From Pseudoalteromonas galatheae (GTDB lineage Bacteria; Pseudomonadota; Gammaproteobacteria; Enterobacterales; Alteromonadaceae): a stretch of DNA of 64,000 nt. The position numbers and the translations under genes were made by a program. Positions 15,285 to 25,534 of this stretch are shown here, one piece after another; positions within the stretch are counted from its first letter, which is position 1; every line of letters begins with the position of its first letter. The notes beneath the pieces are model-generated. The model saw only the letters and a program-made list of their open reading frames with translations. It did no database searches and was not told the DNA's origin. Location: NCBI RefSeq assembly GCF_005886105.2, contig NZ_PNCO02000001.1, positions 3,828,501 through 3,892,500 on the forward strand, given 5' to 3'.

Positions 15285-16121
15285 CTATTGTTCGTCGTAT
15301 ACCGTAGGAATTGGTTGACGCTTGTGTTGTGTACGCTGATAGATGGCAATAAGTTTGTCGCTCACTTCGCTACTAACGGGCTTACCTTCAAGAAAGTCAT
15401 CAATATTGTCATAGCTTAGTCCCAGCGCTTCTTCGTCAGAAAGGCCTGGGCGGTCGCACTCAAGATCGGCTGTTGGCACTTTATGTACTAATCCAGCAGG
15501 CGCTCCGAGAAAAGCAGCTAGTGCGCGAACTTGGCGCTTTGACAAGCCAAATAAGGGCGCTAAGTCGCAGGCGCCGTCACCAAACTTGGTGTAAAAGCCG
15601 GTGATGTTTTCAGCGCTATGATCGGTGCCGACCACTAAACCACGAGTCAGGCCAGCGATTTCATACTGCGCAACCATGCGCTGGCGTGCTTTTACATTTC
15701 CTTTAATAAAATCCACGCTGGCTTGTGAAGGCAGTGATATGCTTCCACCCGCCATAGCAGCGAGCGCCTGCTCGTGCATGGCATCAGCTGCAGGTTTGAT
15801 ATTGACTGTTAAGCGCTGACTAGGTTGGATAAACTCAAGTGCTAGTTGAGCTTCATCTTCATCAGCTTGAACACCATACGGCAAGCGCATAGCAATAAAT
15901 TTATAAGCCCCAGTATCATGCTCAGCATTGAGTTCATCGATAGCTAGCTGGCATAGGCGTCCACAGGTTGACGAATCAACGCCTCCGCTGATGCCAAGCA
16001 CAAGAGTGAAGCAGCCAGAGGCTTGTAATCGTGCTTTTAAAAATGAGACACGTCGTTTGACTTCAAATTCCGGGTCAATAATTGGCTGAACTTTCATTTC
16101 GGCCATGATTGCTTCACGCAT
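15285..16121 (-). CDS. nadE: NH3-dependent NAD+ synthetase
   Basis: A 278-residue enzyme that amidates nicotinic acid adenine dinucleotide to NAD+. The PP-loop ATP-pyrophosphatase motif [15 protein letters not shown] is at residues about 42-56; [20 protein letters not shown] and [20 protein letters not shown] match the E. coli-type ammonia-dependent NadE, and the length fits (about 275). There is no glutaminase domain. It lies between yceH and the fol cluster, all on the minus strand, with 60-75-base gaps, so it may have its own promoter. Confidence 0.96.
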   Translation of the reverse strand: MREAIMAEMKVQPIIDPEFEVKRRVSFLKARLQASGCFTLVLGISGGVDSSTCGRLCQLAIDELNAEHDTGAYKFIAMRLPYGVQADEDEAQLALEFIQPSQRLTVNIKPAADAMHEQALAAMAGGSISLPSQASVDFIKGNVKARQRMVAQYEIAGLTRGLVVGTDHSAENITGFYTKFGDGACDLAPLFGLSKRQVRALAAFLGAPAGLVHKVPTADLECDRPGLSDEEALGLSYDNIDDFLEGKPVSSEVSDKLIAIYQRTQHKRQPIPTVYDEQ

Positions 16122-16181
16122 ACTGGTTCCTCAATACTATCGGGGCGACAAACCTCTATTATGTTGGTGCTGACGCGCTTT

Positions 16182-16814
16182 TTAAAGCCCTAAATGTGCT
16201 TTGATGGTGGCGAGTTCTTGCTTTAATTGTTCAATTTCTGCAATCAAGCTTTCGATTTCACTGTCATTTTGTGTGCCTGCTAAAGATTCTGCTGAGGTGG
16301 CTGCAGGTTCAACTACTTGATCGCCAAACAAATGTTGATATCGACTTTCTCGTTTTCCAGGCTCTCTGGCGAGCTTAACCACATAATCATGTTCTTGCAT
16401 CGCACTTAATGTTGATTCAACATCTTGTACGGAACTAAATTCTGCGAGACGGTTGCTGCGGGTGCGCAGTTCACCGGGGGTTTGTGGGCCACGCAATAAC
16501 AATAAACAGATAATCGCTTTTTGTTTTGCGTTGACTTTAAGGTGACCAAAATCACTGTTACAAAAACGCTGACTATACTTGTCGACGCGACCTGACAGTG
16601 CCTCGTCACAGGTAATTAAGCGTTTTTCTTGTAGGCGGGTCAGTGTGTCTAGTACGTCATTTTGAGAGAGTTCCATCACCGGCTCGCGATTCGATTTTTG
16701 ATTGCACGCATTGGTAAGGCCGTTGAGTGACATTGGATATTGTTCTGGGGTGGTGACTTGCTTTTCGATTAAGCTACCCAGCACACGTTGCTCTTGAGTA
16801 TCTAATTGCATCAC
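16182..16814 (-). CDS. yceH: YceH family protein (DUF480)
   Basis: A 210-residue protein starting LDTQEQRVLGSLIEKQVTTP and containing YPMSLNGLTNACNQKSNREP and LLLRGPQTPGELRTRSNRL, the signature of YceH/DUF480. The fold is two winged-helix domains. The C-terminal region after residue 155 is a low-complexity linker and a short predicted coiled coil (EIESLIAEIEQLKQEL). The function is unknown. The ATG at 16814 is preceded by AGGAAAGTG on the minus strand. Confidence 0.93.
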   Translation of the reverse strand: MMQLDTQEQRVLGSLIEKQVTTPEQYPMSLNGLTNACNQKSNREPVMELSQNDVLDTLTRLQEKRLITCDEALSGRVDKYSQRFCNSDFGHLKVNAKQKAIICLLLLRGPQTPGELRTRSNRLAEFSSVQDVESTLSAMQEHDYVVKLAREPGKRESRYQHLFGDQVVEPAATSAESLAGTQNDSEIESLIAEIEQLKQELATIKAHLGL

Positions 16815-16904
16815 TTTCCTTATTTTTTGTTGCTAATGAGATGAATAACATCATCTTGATAGTAGCAATATAATACCAATCTTAGCTGTAGCAAAGCGCA
16901 TGAA

Positions 16905-19900
16905 CTAACTTTGTTGGACTGTAGGCGAAGGCGTCTGAGTTGTTTGCTGTGGTTTTATTTGTAGAAGTTTGGCTTTTAGTGCTTCAAAGTCAATGGGTTT
17001 GGTGAGATAGTCATCCATACCTGCATCAAGGCATTTCTCTCTGTCTCCTTGCATCGCATTGGCGGTTAGCGCTACGATCACGCTATGCTGATGGGTTTTT
17101 CCAGCAACACCTTGGCGGATTTGCTGTGCTGCTTGATAACCATCCATCACTGGCATCTGGCAATCCATTAAAATCACATCATAAGATTTGCTAGTTGATT
17201 GTAAGTGTGCAAGTGCTAACTCCCCATTTTCTTGACAGACCACTTTGGCGCCTAGACGCTCTAACATCGTCATCGCAACGGTTTGGTTTATCCGGTTGTC
17301 TTCTACCAATAAGATTGAGCATTCTAACAGGGGGTTAGTGCCGCTTGATGAGTCAGTTTTGGCGTATTTCGGCTTGTCTGGATCTTGATAATCAGAGTTG
17401 AAAACCTGAAGCGCTGCATGAGGTGTAATGGGGTAGTATATCTGCTCACAAGAGGAGAATAACGAGAGCGTTTCGCGACTTTGCTGTTCAAAGGCAATCA
17501 CATGAACGATTTGTTGTTGTGCTAGCTGGGTTTTGAGAGCTTGTTGCATCTTACGCGGCGCAGCATCGAGTAACTTAGCATCCAAAATAACAGCAAGATG
17601 TGAGGATGGTTGTTGTAGTTGTGTCATGAGCATATCAAGTTGCTGCATGTGTAAACACGTAATATGCCAAGGCTTCAGTAGTTTACTGTAGTCTTCGTCG
17701 GTATCGGTTAAGATATATAGTGTTGAATTGTCTGATTTCTCATGCACGGTAATAGGCTTAGCTTCTGTCAAAAGCACATTGCAGGAAAACGTGCTGCCAA
17801 CGTGTTCCTTACTAAATGCTTGTAGGTCGCCACCGAGCAATTGCGATAACTGCTTTGCAATGGTGAGACCAAGCCCTGTGCCACCATATTGCCGAGTAGT
17901 TGATAAATCAGCTTGGGTAAATGAATCAAACACTTTATTGAGCTTATCCTTTGAAATGCCAATACCGGTATCTTCCACACTGCACCATAGCCAAGTTTGA
18001 TCGCCCGCTTGTTCGGTATGACAACTTAATGTCACCGAACCATCATGGGTGAATTTAATCGCATTGCTTAACAAGTTATTGAGAATTTGTTTGAGGCGGT
18101 TGGGATCCGTTTGCGCGGACTGGATTTTCATACCAGATAAATCGATATGTAGTCGGTTATTGTTGGTATCTGCGGCGTTTACAAACCCTGACAACATACT
18201 ACTTAGCATCTCGATAAGATCGAACTCGACAAACTCTATCGTTAGTTTACCAGCCTCGATTTTTGAGAAGTCGAGAATATCATTAATGATGGTGAGCAAA
18301 GATTTCGCTGAGCCATGCGCCAAAGATAGCTGGTGGTGTTGAGTCGGAGTGAGCTGTGAGTGCATGACGAGCTCAACCATACCCATCACACCATTGAGGG
18401 GGGTGCGTATTTCATGACTCATGCTAGCTAAAAACTCAGCTTTCATTTTTGCAGATTGCTCTGCTAAGTCTTTGTCAATGATGGCTTGATTTTTTGCCTT
18501 TTGATGTACCTTATTAATAAATAAGCTACCTAACATCGCGGCAATAGATTTTATTAAACGGATATCGCTTTGGCCCCAAGCAGGGCTCACGACGTCATAC
18601 TCGGCACAGAGTACGCCTAGGTTTTGATTCTTATGGCTGATTGGACAACAGAGCATTGCTTTAATTTCAAAAGGTTCAAGATAAGTTGTGGTCAGAGCCA
18701 TCGTTGCTGGATGGGTTTTTGCTTGCTCAGCTGCGATTAATTGGCCTTTTTCGATTTCACTAAAGAACTCAGACGCTATCGCTTTTCGCCAAGGGGGAAA
18801 ATGTTCAAGACTATCTGCGGTTGCATGCGAAAAACACACGGGTATTAAGAAGTTTTTATCATCGTTAAACTGCCAAATACTAACTCTATTGACCTCAGCT
18901 CCTTTTTTACAAGCGTCTGCGCATAGTGATAAGGCCTGATTTAGGTGGTTATTTAAAATGGCTTCATGTGAGCTCAAATAAGCAAGCAGCTCATTGTTTT
19001 TGGCAAACTTATCGTGTTCTATCTCCATCATCTTTCGTTTATGAATATTTTGAATCGAACCAAAAATGTGGGTAGTGCGTTTGCCACGGCGAATAGCGCG
19101 CGCTTTCACCAACACCCAAAGTTTACGAATATCGTGCGTCTGGATGATAAATTCTTCTTCAAACTCATGGCCTGTTTTTATCAAGTCATCCACACAGTCT
19201 TGCAAACGCTTTCTGTGCAAACCGGCTTTAAAAAATTCAGTAGTGTTCATCCAAGTAGGTTGAAACTGTCTTGGTACGCAAAAAATATTACGGGTGACGT
19301 CTGACCAAATAATATCTCGGGTTTTGATGTTGATTTCCCAAGCACCAACTTCAGCAAGCATACCCATATTGGTAAGCGACAGCGCATTGCGCTGGAGTTG
19401 CGATAGGAGTTGATTTATAAAGATAAATGCGCCAACAACGATAATAATAAGTGCGATGATGGCGAGGCGAAAAGGCCACACTGCGGTTGCTTCTGGATGC
19501 CAGCCTATACGAGGCACCGCATAAAGCGCCCACTCACCTGAGGGGACGTTAACCTTAAAAGAGATAGGCGCGAGCGCATGAATATCGGGATTGCCGTAAA
19601 AATAATCTCCCTCTCGGCCTTTGCCATCGACGCCTTGAATTGCAATGAGATATTGACTTTCAAGAGCAGTAAAGTTCGCTTGTTGATAGAGGTTATCCAT
19701 ATCGAGTACAACAGAGAGCAGTCCCCAGAACTGAGTTTTTTCAGTGTAGACAGGAACTCTAGCAATTAACCCTGTGCCGCCCTGAATCAATTCTAGAGGT
19801 CCTGCCATCACGATTTCACGACTCTCTTTGGCGAGTAACGCACCGTATTTTTGTGTGGGATGAGTTTGATAGTCTAGGCCTACGGCTTTTTCATTGCCTT

Positions 19901-20261
19901 TCAAAGGGTAGATGTAATCGAGCCGCATACCTGGCGCCGCCCCGATGTTTCGCAGAATTTGACTGCTGTCGAAAAGTGGTCTCGCGAGCTGTTCGAAGCG
20001 AGCTTGAGATAGCTCTGACTGATCTGAAAGTGCAATACCTAACCCTCTGACCAACTGAACATTTTTTGCCAAAATTCCTTCCATTTTGGTACGGTAGACA
20101 TTTACTTCCTCAGTTGAGCGGCTCTTTTCTATCGCGATTAAGCGGCGATAGTTTACTTGATCAACATACCATGCCACCGCGATGATCACGACTAGCAACA
20201 GCCAGAAGCTATATTTTACAAAGCGAAATTTAAGTGGTGATGTTGATAGTTCAGAGATCAT
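16905..20261 (-). CDS. CHASE-PAS-GAF hybrid sensor histidine kinase
   Basis: A 1118-residue membrane kinase. Order: TM helix (about 15-33); periplasmic CHASE-like domain (35-260; PGMRLDYIYPL, LIARVPVYTEK); second TM (265-285); PAS with PAC (about 290-410); GAF (430-590; CCPISHKNQNLGVLCAEYD); HisKA with the phospho-accepting His in [12 protein letters not shown] near residue 615; HATPase (ILNNLLSNAIKFT, DTGIGIS, GGTGLGLTIA); a degenerate receiver-like segment; and a C-terminal receiver with Asp in VILMDCQMPVMDG near residue 1032. No HPt domain is present, so the phosphate probably passes to a separate HPt or the receiver acts as a brake. The ligand is unknown. No response regulator is adjacent. 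Confidence 0.92.
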   Translation of the reverse strand: MISELSTSPLKFRFVKYSFWLLLVVIIAVAWYVDQVNYRRLIAIEKSRSTEEVNVYRTKMEGILAKNVQLVRGLGIALSDQSELSQARFEQLARPLFDSSQILRNIGAAPGMRLDYIYPLKGNEKAVGLDYQTHPTQKYGALLAKESREIVMAGPLELIQGGTGLIARVPVYTEKTQFWGLLSVVLDMDNLYQQANFTALESQYLIAIQGVDGKGREGDYFYGNPDIHALAPISFKVNVPSGEWALYAVPRIGWHPEATAVWPFRLAIIALIIIVVGAFIFINQLLSQLQRNALSLTNMGMLAEVGAWEINIKTRDIIWSDVTRNIFCVPRQFQPTWMNTTEFFKAGLHRKRLQDCVDDLIKTGHEFEEEFIIQTHDIRKLWVLVKARAIRRGKRTTHIFGSIQNIHKRKMMEIEHDKFAKNNELLAYLSSHEAILNNHLNQALSLCADACKKGAEVNRVSIWQFNDDKNFLIPVCFSHATADSLEHFPPWRKAIASEFFSEIEKGQLIAAEQAKTHPATMALTTTYLEPFEIKAMLCCPISHKNQNLGVLCAEYDVVSPAWGQSDIRLIKSIAAMLGSLFINKVHQKAKNQAIIDKDLAEQSAKMKAEFLASMSHEIRTPLNGVMGMVELVMHSQLTPTQHHQLSLAHGSAKSLLTIINDILDFSKIEAGKLTIEFVEFDLIEMLSSMLSGFVNAADTNNNRLHIDLSGMKIQSAQTDPNRLKQILNNLLSNAIKFTHDGSVTLSCHTEQAGDQTWLWCSVEDTGIGISKDKLNKVFDSFTQADLSTTRQYGGTGLGLTIAKQLSQLLGGDLQAFSKEHVGSTFSCNVLLTEAKPITVHEKSDNSTLYILTDTDEDYSKLLKPWHITCLHMQQLDMLMTQLQQPSSHLAVILDAKLLDAAPRKMQQALKTQLAQQQIVHVIAFEQQSRETLSLFSSCEQIYYPITPHAALQVFNSDYQDPDKPKYAKTDSSSGTNPLLECSILLVEDNRINQTVAMTMLERLGAKVVCQENGELALAHLQSTSKSYDVILMDCQMPVMDGYQAAQQIRQGVAGKTHQHSVIVALTANAMQGDREKCLDAGMDDYLTKPIDFEALKAKLLQIKPQQTTQTPSPTVQQS

Positions 20262-20456
20262 GGTGCTTCTGTGTTTAAGATGATGACTTAACTATAGTTC
20301 AGTCCTCACAAAGCGAAATCTAATTGACTAAAATAAAACGCTTTAACCTGATTGCCTTATATCTGTGACACAGTCGAGAATATTGGTTTATTGGCTGATG
20401 ACATGATATATCTTCTAGACATAAATTAGCGCTGAATACATTGTGAAAGGATAGCC

Positions 20457-22751
20457 ATGCTTACTTGGATTAAACGAATTGTTGTTGTACTGCTGTTACT
20501 CGTATTATTAGGGACTGCCACTATCTATGGTCTGCTAGCTTTGAGTTTACCTGCGCTTGATGGAAAAGGAAGTGCTACCACGATAGATAGTACCGTGACG
20601 ATCGCGCGAGATGCGATAGGGCAAGCGGTGGTGTCGGCGGACTCGCGAGCGGATGCATCTTATGGCTTAGGTTTTGCGCATGGTCAAGATCGCTTTTTTC
20701 AAATGGATTTATTGCGCCGTAATGCGGCAGGTGAGTTGAGTGAGTTGTTCGGCTCAGCAGCAATAAATCTTGATGAAAGCATGCGATTTCATCAGTTTAG
20801 GAAGCGGGCAAAGCTTATTGTGATGTCTTTACCGGAATCATATCAACTAATGCTTGAACGTTACACGCAAGGCGTAAATGATGGTCGGGCGCAGTCTGGA
20901 TTTACTAGCTTTGAGTATTTGTTACTTGGAGCTACGCCAAAACCTTGGCTGCCAGAGGATAGTTTGCTGGTTATTTTCAGTATGTATTTAGATCTACAAA
21001 CGGCAAACTTTGAACGCGATGAAGCTTTGATAGCTCTTAAGCAGCAGTACGGTCAAGGTATGCTCGATTTCATTTTGCAGCCCAGTCACCATCAAGCTGC
21101 GTTGGATGGCAGTGTAATAACCGCACCAACTGCTGCAATTCCGGTTATCGAGCCTCAGCTGGCACAACATCAACCCTCGCATATTGAAGATATACCACTT
21201 TATGGTAGTAATAACTGGGCGGTAACTGGTGCGCTAACGAAAACGGGAGCAGCAATGTTATCGGACGATATGCATTTGGGCTTAACCGTGCCATCAATTT
21301 GGTATCGCGCACAGCTAAACTATCAGGAGCGAGGCAAAGAGGTACAAGTAACAGGTGTGTCTTTACCTGGTGCACCTGCTATTGTTGTTGGTAGCAATCA
21401 TCACATCGCATGGGGGTTTACGAATGGCTATTTAGATGCTGCCGATTGGGTTGAACTTAATAGCGACACCAAAACACAGCAGATTGCTGAAGAGATTATG
21501 TTACCCAGCGGTGAGGTGCATACCTATCAGTTGGAAATGAGTGCCTTTGGCCCAGTAAAACAGGTAGGTGATAAAAAGTTCGCGCTCAGCTGGGTTGCGC
21601 ACCAGCCTTATGCAGTCAATTTAGAGCTTTTACAGTTTGAGCTGTTTTCTGAAGTTGGAGAAGCGACTGCGCACGCAAAAAATGTTGGCATTCCAGTCCA
21701 AAATTTGGTGGTAGTCGATAGTCAAGGTAGTGCTGCGTGGACGCCGATAGGTGCTATTCCCGCTCGCAAGTTTACTCGTGACACTGCGCTGAAGCAGGAA
21801 GAATATGAATCTGCTTGGCAAAACAACGAGCGCATTCGCCCGGTGGTACAAAACCCAGAAAGCGGTAAGTTATGGACTGCAAACGCTCGAGTTGTGTCTA
21901 CCGAAGATAATCAGCGCTTTGGGGATGGAGGCTACGCACCGGGAGCGCGTGCAGTACAGATCCGGGACGGTTTGATAAGTAAACAAGTGTTCAGTGAAGC
22001 CGATTTTTATCAGTTACAATTGGATAACCAAGCAAAGTTTTTAACGCCGTGGCATGAGCGCTTAGTCAAGTTATTGCAAACGCAAGACTCAACGTCTTTT
22101 GAAAAAGACTTAAGGCTACTTAAAGATTGGCAGGGTTGCGCTTGCGCAGATTCGGTTGGCTACACTTTAGTGAAAGCCTATCGTAATGCGTTGATAGACA
22201 CTCTATATGCGCCGTTAGAGCAATATTTACAAACGCAGAGCTTGTCGCTGAAATCTGTTAAAGGTTATTTCGAACCAGGCCTTTGGCAGCTGTTAAATGA
22301 GCAGCCAAATAGCTGGCTTGGCGCGCATAGCAGCTGGAATGAACTCGAGCTGGCAGCATATCAACTCGCTAAGCAAAAACTCAGCGAGCGCTACGGCAGT
22401 AATATGGCGGCTTGGCGTTGGGGTGATGTGAATGCACTCAAAGTGCAGCACCCATTCTCCAAACAAATGCCAATGCTCAGTGGGTTATTGGATATGCCAA
22501 CTACGCAGGCCTTTGGTGATACCTTTATGCCAGCGGTGCAAGGTAAAGCATTTGGTGCGTCACAGCGTTTTATTGCTCAGCCTGGTCACTTAGAAAATGC
22601 GATTCTGACGGTTGCTGGTGGCCAAAGTGGACATCCGTTATCGCCATTTTATCGTACCGGGTTTAATGACTATGCCGAAGGGGGAGATACTCCTCTGTTA
22701 CCAAGCAAAATAACCCATCAGATAGTTATCACACCTAATTCCTCTAAGTAA
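20457..22751 (+). CDS. Penicillin acylase family (S45) Ntn-hydrolase
   Basis: A 764-residue enzyme of the penicillin acylase/AHL acylase family. An N-terminal hydrophobic anchor or signal (RIVVVLLLLVLLGTATIYGL) is followed by the alpha chain (DASYGLGFAHGQDRFFQMDL), a spacer, and the beta chain beginning at the predicted nucleophile Ser251 in YGSNNWAV, where autoproteolysis would occur. It is probably periplasmic. Relatives hydrolyse beta-lactam side chains, N-acyl homoserine lactones or N-acyl peptides; quorum-quenching activity is possible but cannot be read from the sequence. It stands alone between a divergent sensor kinase and a convergent diguanylate cyclase. Confidence 0.9.
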   Translation: MLTWIKRIVVVLLLLVLLGTATIYGLLALSLPALDGKGSATTIDSTVTIARDAIGQAVVSADSRADASYGLGFAHGQDRFFQMDLLRRNAAGELSELFGSAAINLDESMRFHQFRKRAKLIVMSLPESYQLMLERYTQGVNDGRAQSGFTSFEYLLLGATPKPWLPEDSLLVIFSMYLDLQTANFERDEALIALKQQYGQGMLDFILQPSHHQAALDGSVITAPTAAIPVIEPQLAQHQPSHIEDIPLYGSNNWAVTGALTKTGAAMLSDDMHLGLTVPSIWYRAQLNYQERGKEVQVTGVSLPGAPAIVVGSNHHIAWGFTNGYLDAADWVELNSDTKTQQIAEEIMLPSGEVHTYQLEMSAFGPVKQVGDKKFALSWVAHQPYAVNLELLQFELFSEVGEATAHAKNVGIPVQNLVVVDSQGSAAWTPIGAIPARKFTRDTALKQEEYESAWQNNERIRPVVQNPESGKLWTANARVVSTEDNQRFGDGGYAPGARAVQIRDGLISKQVFSEADFYQLQLDNQAKFLTPWHERLVKLLQTQDSTSFEKDLRLLKDWQGCACADSVGYTLVKAYRNALIDTLYAPLEQYLQTQSLSLKSVKGYFEPGLWQLLNEQPNSWLGAHSSWNELELAAYQLAKQKLSERYGSNMAAWRWGDVNALKVQHPFSKQMPMLSGLLDMPTTQAFGDTFMPAVQGKAFGASQRFIAQPGHLENAILTVAGGQSGHPLSPFYRTGFNDYAEGGDTPLLPSKITHQIVITPNSSK

Positions 22752-22771
22752 AATAAATTTATAGAATGTAT

Positions 22772-22793
22772 GAGGGAGTTAACTTACTCCCTC
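22772..22793. repeat. Perfect 8-bp hairpin between converging genes
   Basis: GAGGGAGT-TAACTT-ACTCCCTC lies 20 bases after the acylase stop and encloses the stop codon of the convergent diguanylate cyclase. It is a candidate bidirectional terminator although no T run follows on either strand. Confidence 0.5.
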
Positions 22794-23849
22794 CGATACG
22801 CGCAAAATCGGCGCTGCAGTAATCCGGTTTCGTCCAGAGTGTTTGCTGTCATAAAGTGCTGCATCGGCATGTTGAATGATGACCTCAAAAGATTGGCTGG
22901 GATCCCAACTGGCAACGCCAAAACTCATGGTGACTTTAAGAATTTCGTTTTCAAAGCTTATGGCTTCAACGGCTCGTCGTAACTTTTCCATACGCTGCAT
23001 TGCCTCTCCGCAAGAGCAAGGTGCCAGCACGATTAAAAACTCTTCGCCGCCCCAACGAACGGCAATATCCGCAGGGTAAATATGTGCTTTAATCGTTTCG
23101 GCCACGCTTTTTAAGATTTGATCTCCTTTGTCATGGCCAAAGGTGTCATTGATTTTTTTGAAGTGGTCAATATCCGCCATTACTAAACATAAAGGAGAGT
23201 GAGTAGAGATACAGCTTTCTTTCGCGTGAGTGATAAGCTCGCGCGCATAGCGGCGGTTGAACATTTGTGTGAGTGGGTCGTGTGCAGCGAGTTCTTCTAA
23301 TTTATCTCTTTGTTGCACCGTCATTTTTCGTATGTGGCTGATCGTATAAATCATGGGTATACCGCATATGAGTACGTTGGCAAAATGCACGTACGGGAGC
23401 AACTGTTGATAGCGATATTGATAGGCAATATCACCGAACAACAACTCCAAGGCTGCGAATAGTGTGATCAACACAACGGAATAAATAACGGCATTACGTA
23501 ACCTGAGTTGGTAATCTAACAACATAAGGCAAGATACTGTCCAGAGGTAGTATTGAAATCCAAGTGACATACCTAAGTAGGCACATACCAGTGTTGCATG
23601 TATGGCCACTTCTAGACAGAAAACCCGCAGTGCGATAGAGGGTTTACTCGCATCAATGAGTTTAATTCCGGTGTACCACATCAGCACACTCCACACATTG
23701 ACCAAAGCGAGTATGTTCACCTCTAGATGCCAAAACACACCTATAAGACCGGCATGTAGCCACATGCAATACAAAGCCACGCGTCGTAATAATGCAAATT
23801 TTAATGCTTCTACTTGGTCTGGTTTGCTGTAAGGGTGGTATTTAGTCAA
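22779..23849 (-). CDS. Membrane-bound diguanylate cyclase (GGDEF)
   Basis: A 356-residue protein. Residues about 25-175 hold roughly six hydrophobic helices (VALYCMWLHAGLIGVFWHL through FANVLICGIPMIYTISHI) as an integral-membrane sensor. Residues about 190-350 are a GGDEF domain with AHDPLTQMFNRRYARELI, DIDHFKKINDTFGHDKGD and the active-site motif RWGGEEFLIV near residue 265, so it is predicted to make cyclic di-GMP from two GTP. No RxxD inhibitory site is seen at the usual position before GGEEF. The stimulus is unknown; the gene is monocistronic. Confidence 0.92.
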   Translation of the reverse strand: MTKYHPYSKPDQVEALKFALLRRVALYCMWLHAGLIGVFWHLEVNILALVNVWSVLMWYTGIKLIDASKPSIALRVFCLEVAIHATLVCAYLGMSLGFQYYLWTVSCLMLLDYQLRLRNAVIYSVVLITLFAALELLFGDIAYQYRYQQLLPYVHFANVLICGIPMIYTISHIRKMTVQQRDKLEELAAHDPLTQMFNRRYARELITHAKESCISTHSPLCLVMADIDHFKKINDTFGHDKGDQILKSVAETIKAHIYPADIAVRWGGEEFLIVLAPCSCGEAMQRMEKLRRAVEAISFENEILKVTMSFGVASWDPSQSFEVIIQHADAALYDSKHSGRNRITAAPILRVSEGVS

Positions 23850-24006
23850 ACGTAAGCTCTTGTGGTGTTCACAATAAAATAAGTATAGAAGCTCTATTGT
23901 GATTTGCCGTCTATTTGGCCTAAGCTCAGTTTATTCGCTCAGCATTCAGCAAGGTTGGCTGTAGTAGAGTGAGAGATAGGTAGATAACATAAGCTTTGGA
24001 GTTGAT

Positions 24007-25533
24007 ATGTCTATAGAAAAAGCGCGGATCACGCTATGTAACTTAGAAAAGTCTGACTACGATCAGGTCAAGTCATTAATGGATGAAGCTTACCCTGATC
24101 TTGGTGGTGCTTGGCCTAGTCATACGATATTTAGGTTGATTGACCAGTTTCCTGAGGGACAGATCGGCGTGAAAGATGGCGATCGTATAGTGGGTATTGC
24201 GTTGAGTGTTCAAGTTGACTATCAAACCTTTTCTAACCCACATACTTATGAAGATATTGTTGATGCGCATAGCCGAATCTTCAGTGATAGTAATGCCGAT
24301 GCACTGTACGGACTTGATGTAGTGATAGCCAAAAGCCACCGTGGTCTGCGTCTCGGTCGGCGACTGTATGATGCCCGTAAAGAGCTTTGTCGTCAGTACA
24401 ACTTACGTGCGATTTTAGCTGGTGGTCGGATCCCGCTTTATAAGCAATTCCGTGGCAGTATGTCGCCAATGGAGTATATAAACAAAGTCGACCATAAAGA
24501 ATTACACGACCCCATTCTAAGCTTCCAACTTGCCAACGATTTCCAAGTAAAGCGATTGTTGAAACAGTATCTACCGGAAGATCAAGACTCCGAAGGCTAT
24601 GCGACGCTGTTGGAGTGGAATAACATTCTCTTCGAGCCTACCGATACTGTGATCGAAAGTAAAAAAACCATTGTCAGAGTAGGGGCGGTACAGTGGCAAA
24701 TGCGCCGGGTGGAATCAGTAGAGGAGCTCATGCAACAGGTAGAGTATTTTGTGGACACAGTCTCTGATTATCAAAGTGACTTTATCCTGTTTCCTGAATT
24801 TTTTAACGCGCCCCTAATGGGCCTTGGAAGCTATAAAAATCAGACCGAAGCTATCCGAGCATTAGCAACGTATACAGAGCAGTTTAGAGCCGCTATGTCG
24901 CAAATGGCGATTGAGTACAATGCCAATATTATCACGGGCTCTATGCCGCTGCTTGAGGGCGATAAACTTTATAACGTCAGTTACTTGTGTCACCGCTCCG
25001 GCAAAGTGGATGAACAACGTAAAATTCATATTACCCCTCACGAAGACTACGATTGGGTTATCAAAGGTGGCGATAAAATTGAAGTGTTCGATACGGATGC
25101 GGGCCGAGTGGGGATCCAAGTATGCTACGACGTGGAGTTTCCAGAGCTATCGCGGATCATGGCTGAAAAAGGGCTGGATATTTTGTTTGTACCATTTTGG
25201 ACTGACACAAAAAACAGCTATTTAAGGGTAAGGCACTGCGCGCAGGCCCGCGCGGTTGAAAACGAATGCTACGTTGTTATCGCAGGAAGCGTTGGTAACT
25301 TGCCACAGGTAGAAAGCCTAGATGTGCAGTACGCCCAGTCAGCGGTGTTGACGCCATCGGACTTTGCTTTTCCTCATGATGCCGCACTCAACGAAGCAAC
25401 ACCAAATACGGAAATGCTGTTATTTAGTGACTTAGACTTAGATAAACTCAAAATATTGCATAGTGAAGGAACGGTGCGTAATTTACGAGACCGAAGAAAA
25501 GACCTGTATTCTGTGGAGTTGAAACAAAAATAG
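24007..25533 (+). CDS. Bifunctional GNAT acetyltransferase / carbon-nitrogen hydrolase
   Basis: A 508-residue two-domain protein. Residues 1-200 are a GNAT domain (ITLCNLEKSDYDQVKSLMDE, then the acetyl-CoA loop SHRGLRLGRRLYDARKELC). Residues about 220-500 are a nitrilase-superfamily domain with the complete triad: Glu in FPEFFNAPLMG, Lys in RKIHITPHE and Cys in GIQVCYDVEFPELS. It probably cleaves a C-N bond in an amide, nitrile or carbamoyl-type substrate, with the GNAT part acylating or sensing. The next gene, a Gdx/SugE exporter, starts one base after its stop, indicating translational coupling and suggesting the pair handles a cationic nitrogen compound. Confidence 0.92.
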   Translation: MSIEKARITLCNLEKSDYDQVKSLMDEAYPDLGGAWPSHTIFRLIDQFPEGQIGVKDGDRIVGIALSVQVDYQTFSNPHTYEDIVDAHSRIFSDSNADALYGLDVVIAKSHRGLRLGRRLYDARKELCRQYNLRAILAGGRIPLYKQFRGSMSPMEYINKVDHKELHDPILSFQLANDFQVKRLLKQYLPEDQDSEGYATLLEWNNILFEPTDTVIESKKTIVRVGAVQWQMRRVESVEELMQQVEYFVDTVSDYQSDFILFPEFFNAPLMGLGSYKNQTEAIRALATYTEQFRAAMSQMAIEYNANIITGSMPLLEGDKLYNVSYLCHRSGKVDEQRKIHITPHEDYDWVIKGGDKIEVFDTDAGRVGIQVCYDVEFPELSRIMAEKGLDILFVPFWTDTKNSYLRVRHCAQARAVENECYVVIAGSVGNLPQVESLDVQYAQSAVLTPSDFAFPHDAALNEATPNTEMLLFSDLDLDKLKILHSEGTVRNLRDRRKDLYSVELKQK

Positions 25534-25534
25534 T

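Noticed and set aside
20457..22751. Definite AHL acylase (quorum quenching)
   Set aside because: The family is clear, but the substrate specificity of S45 enzymes cannot be decided from these motifs.
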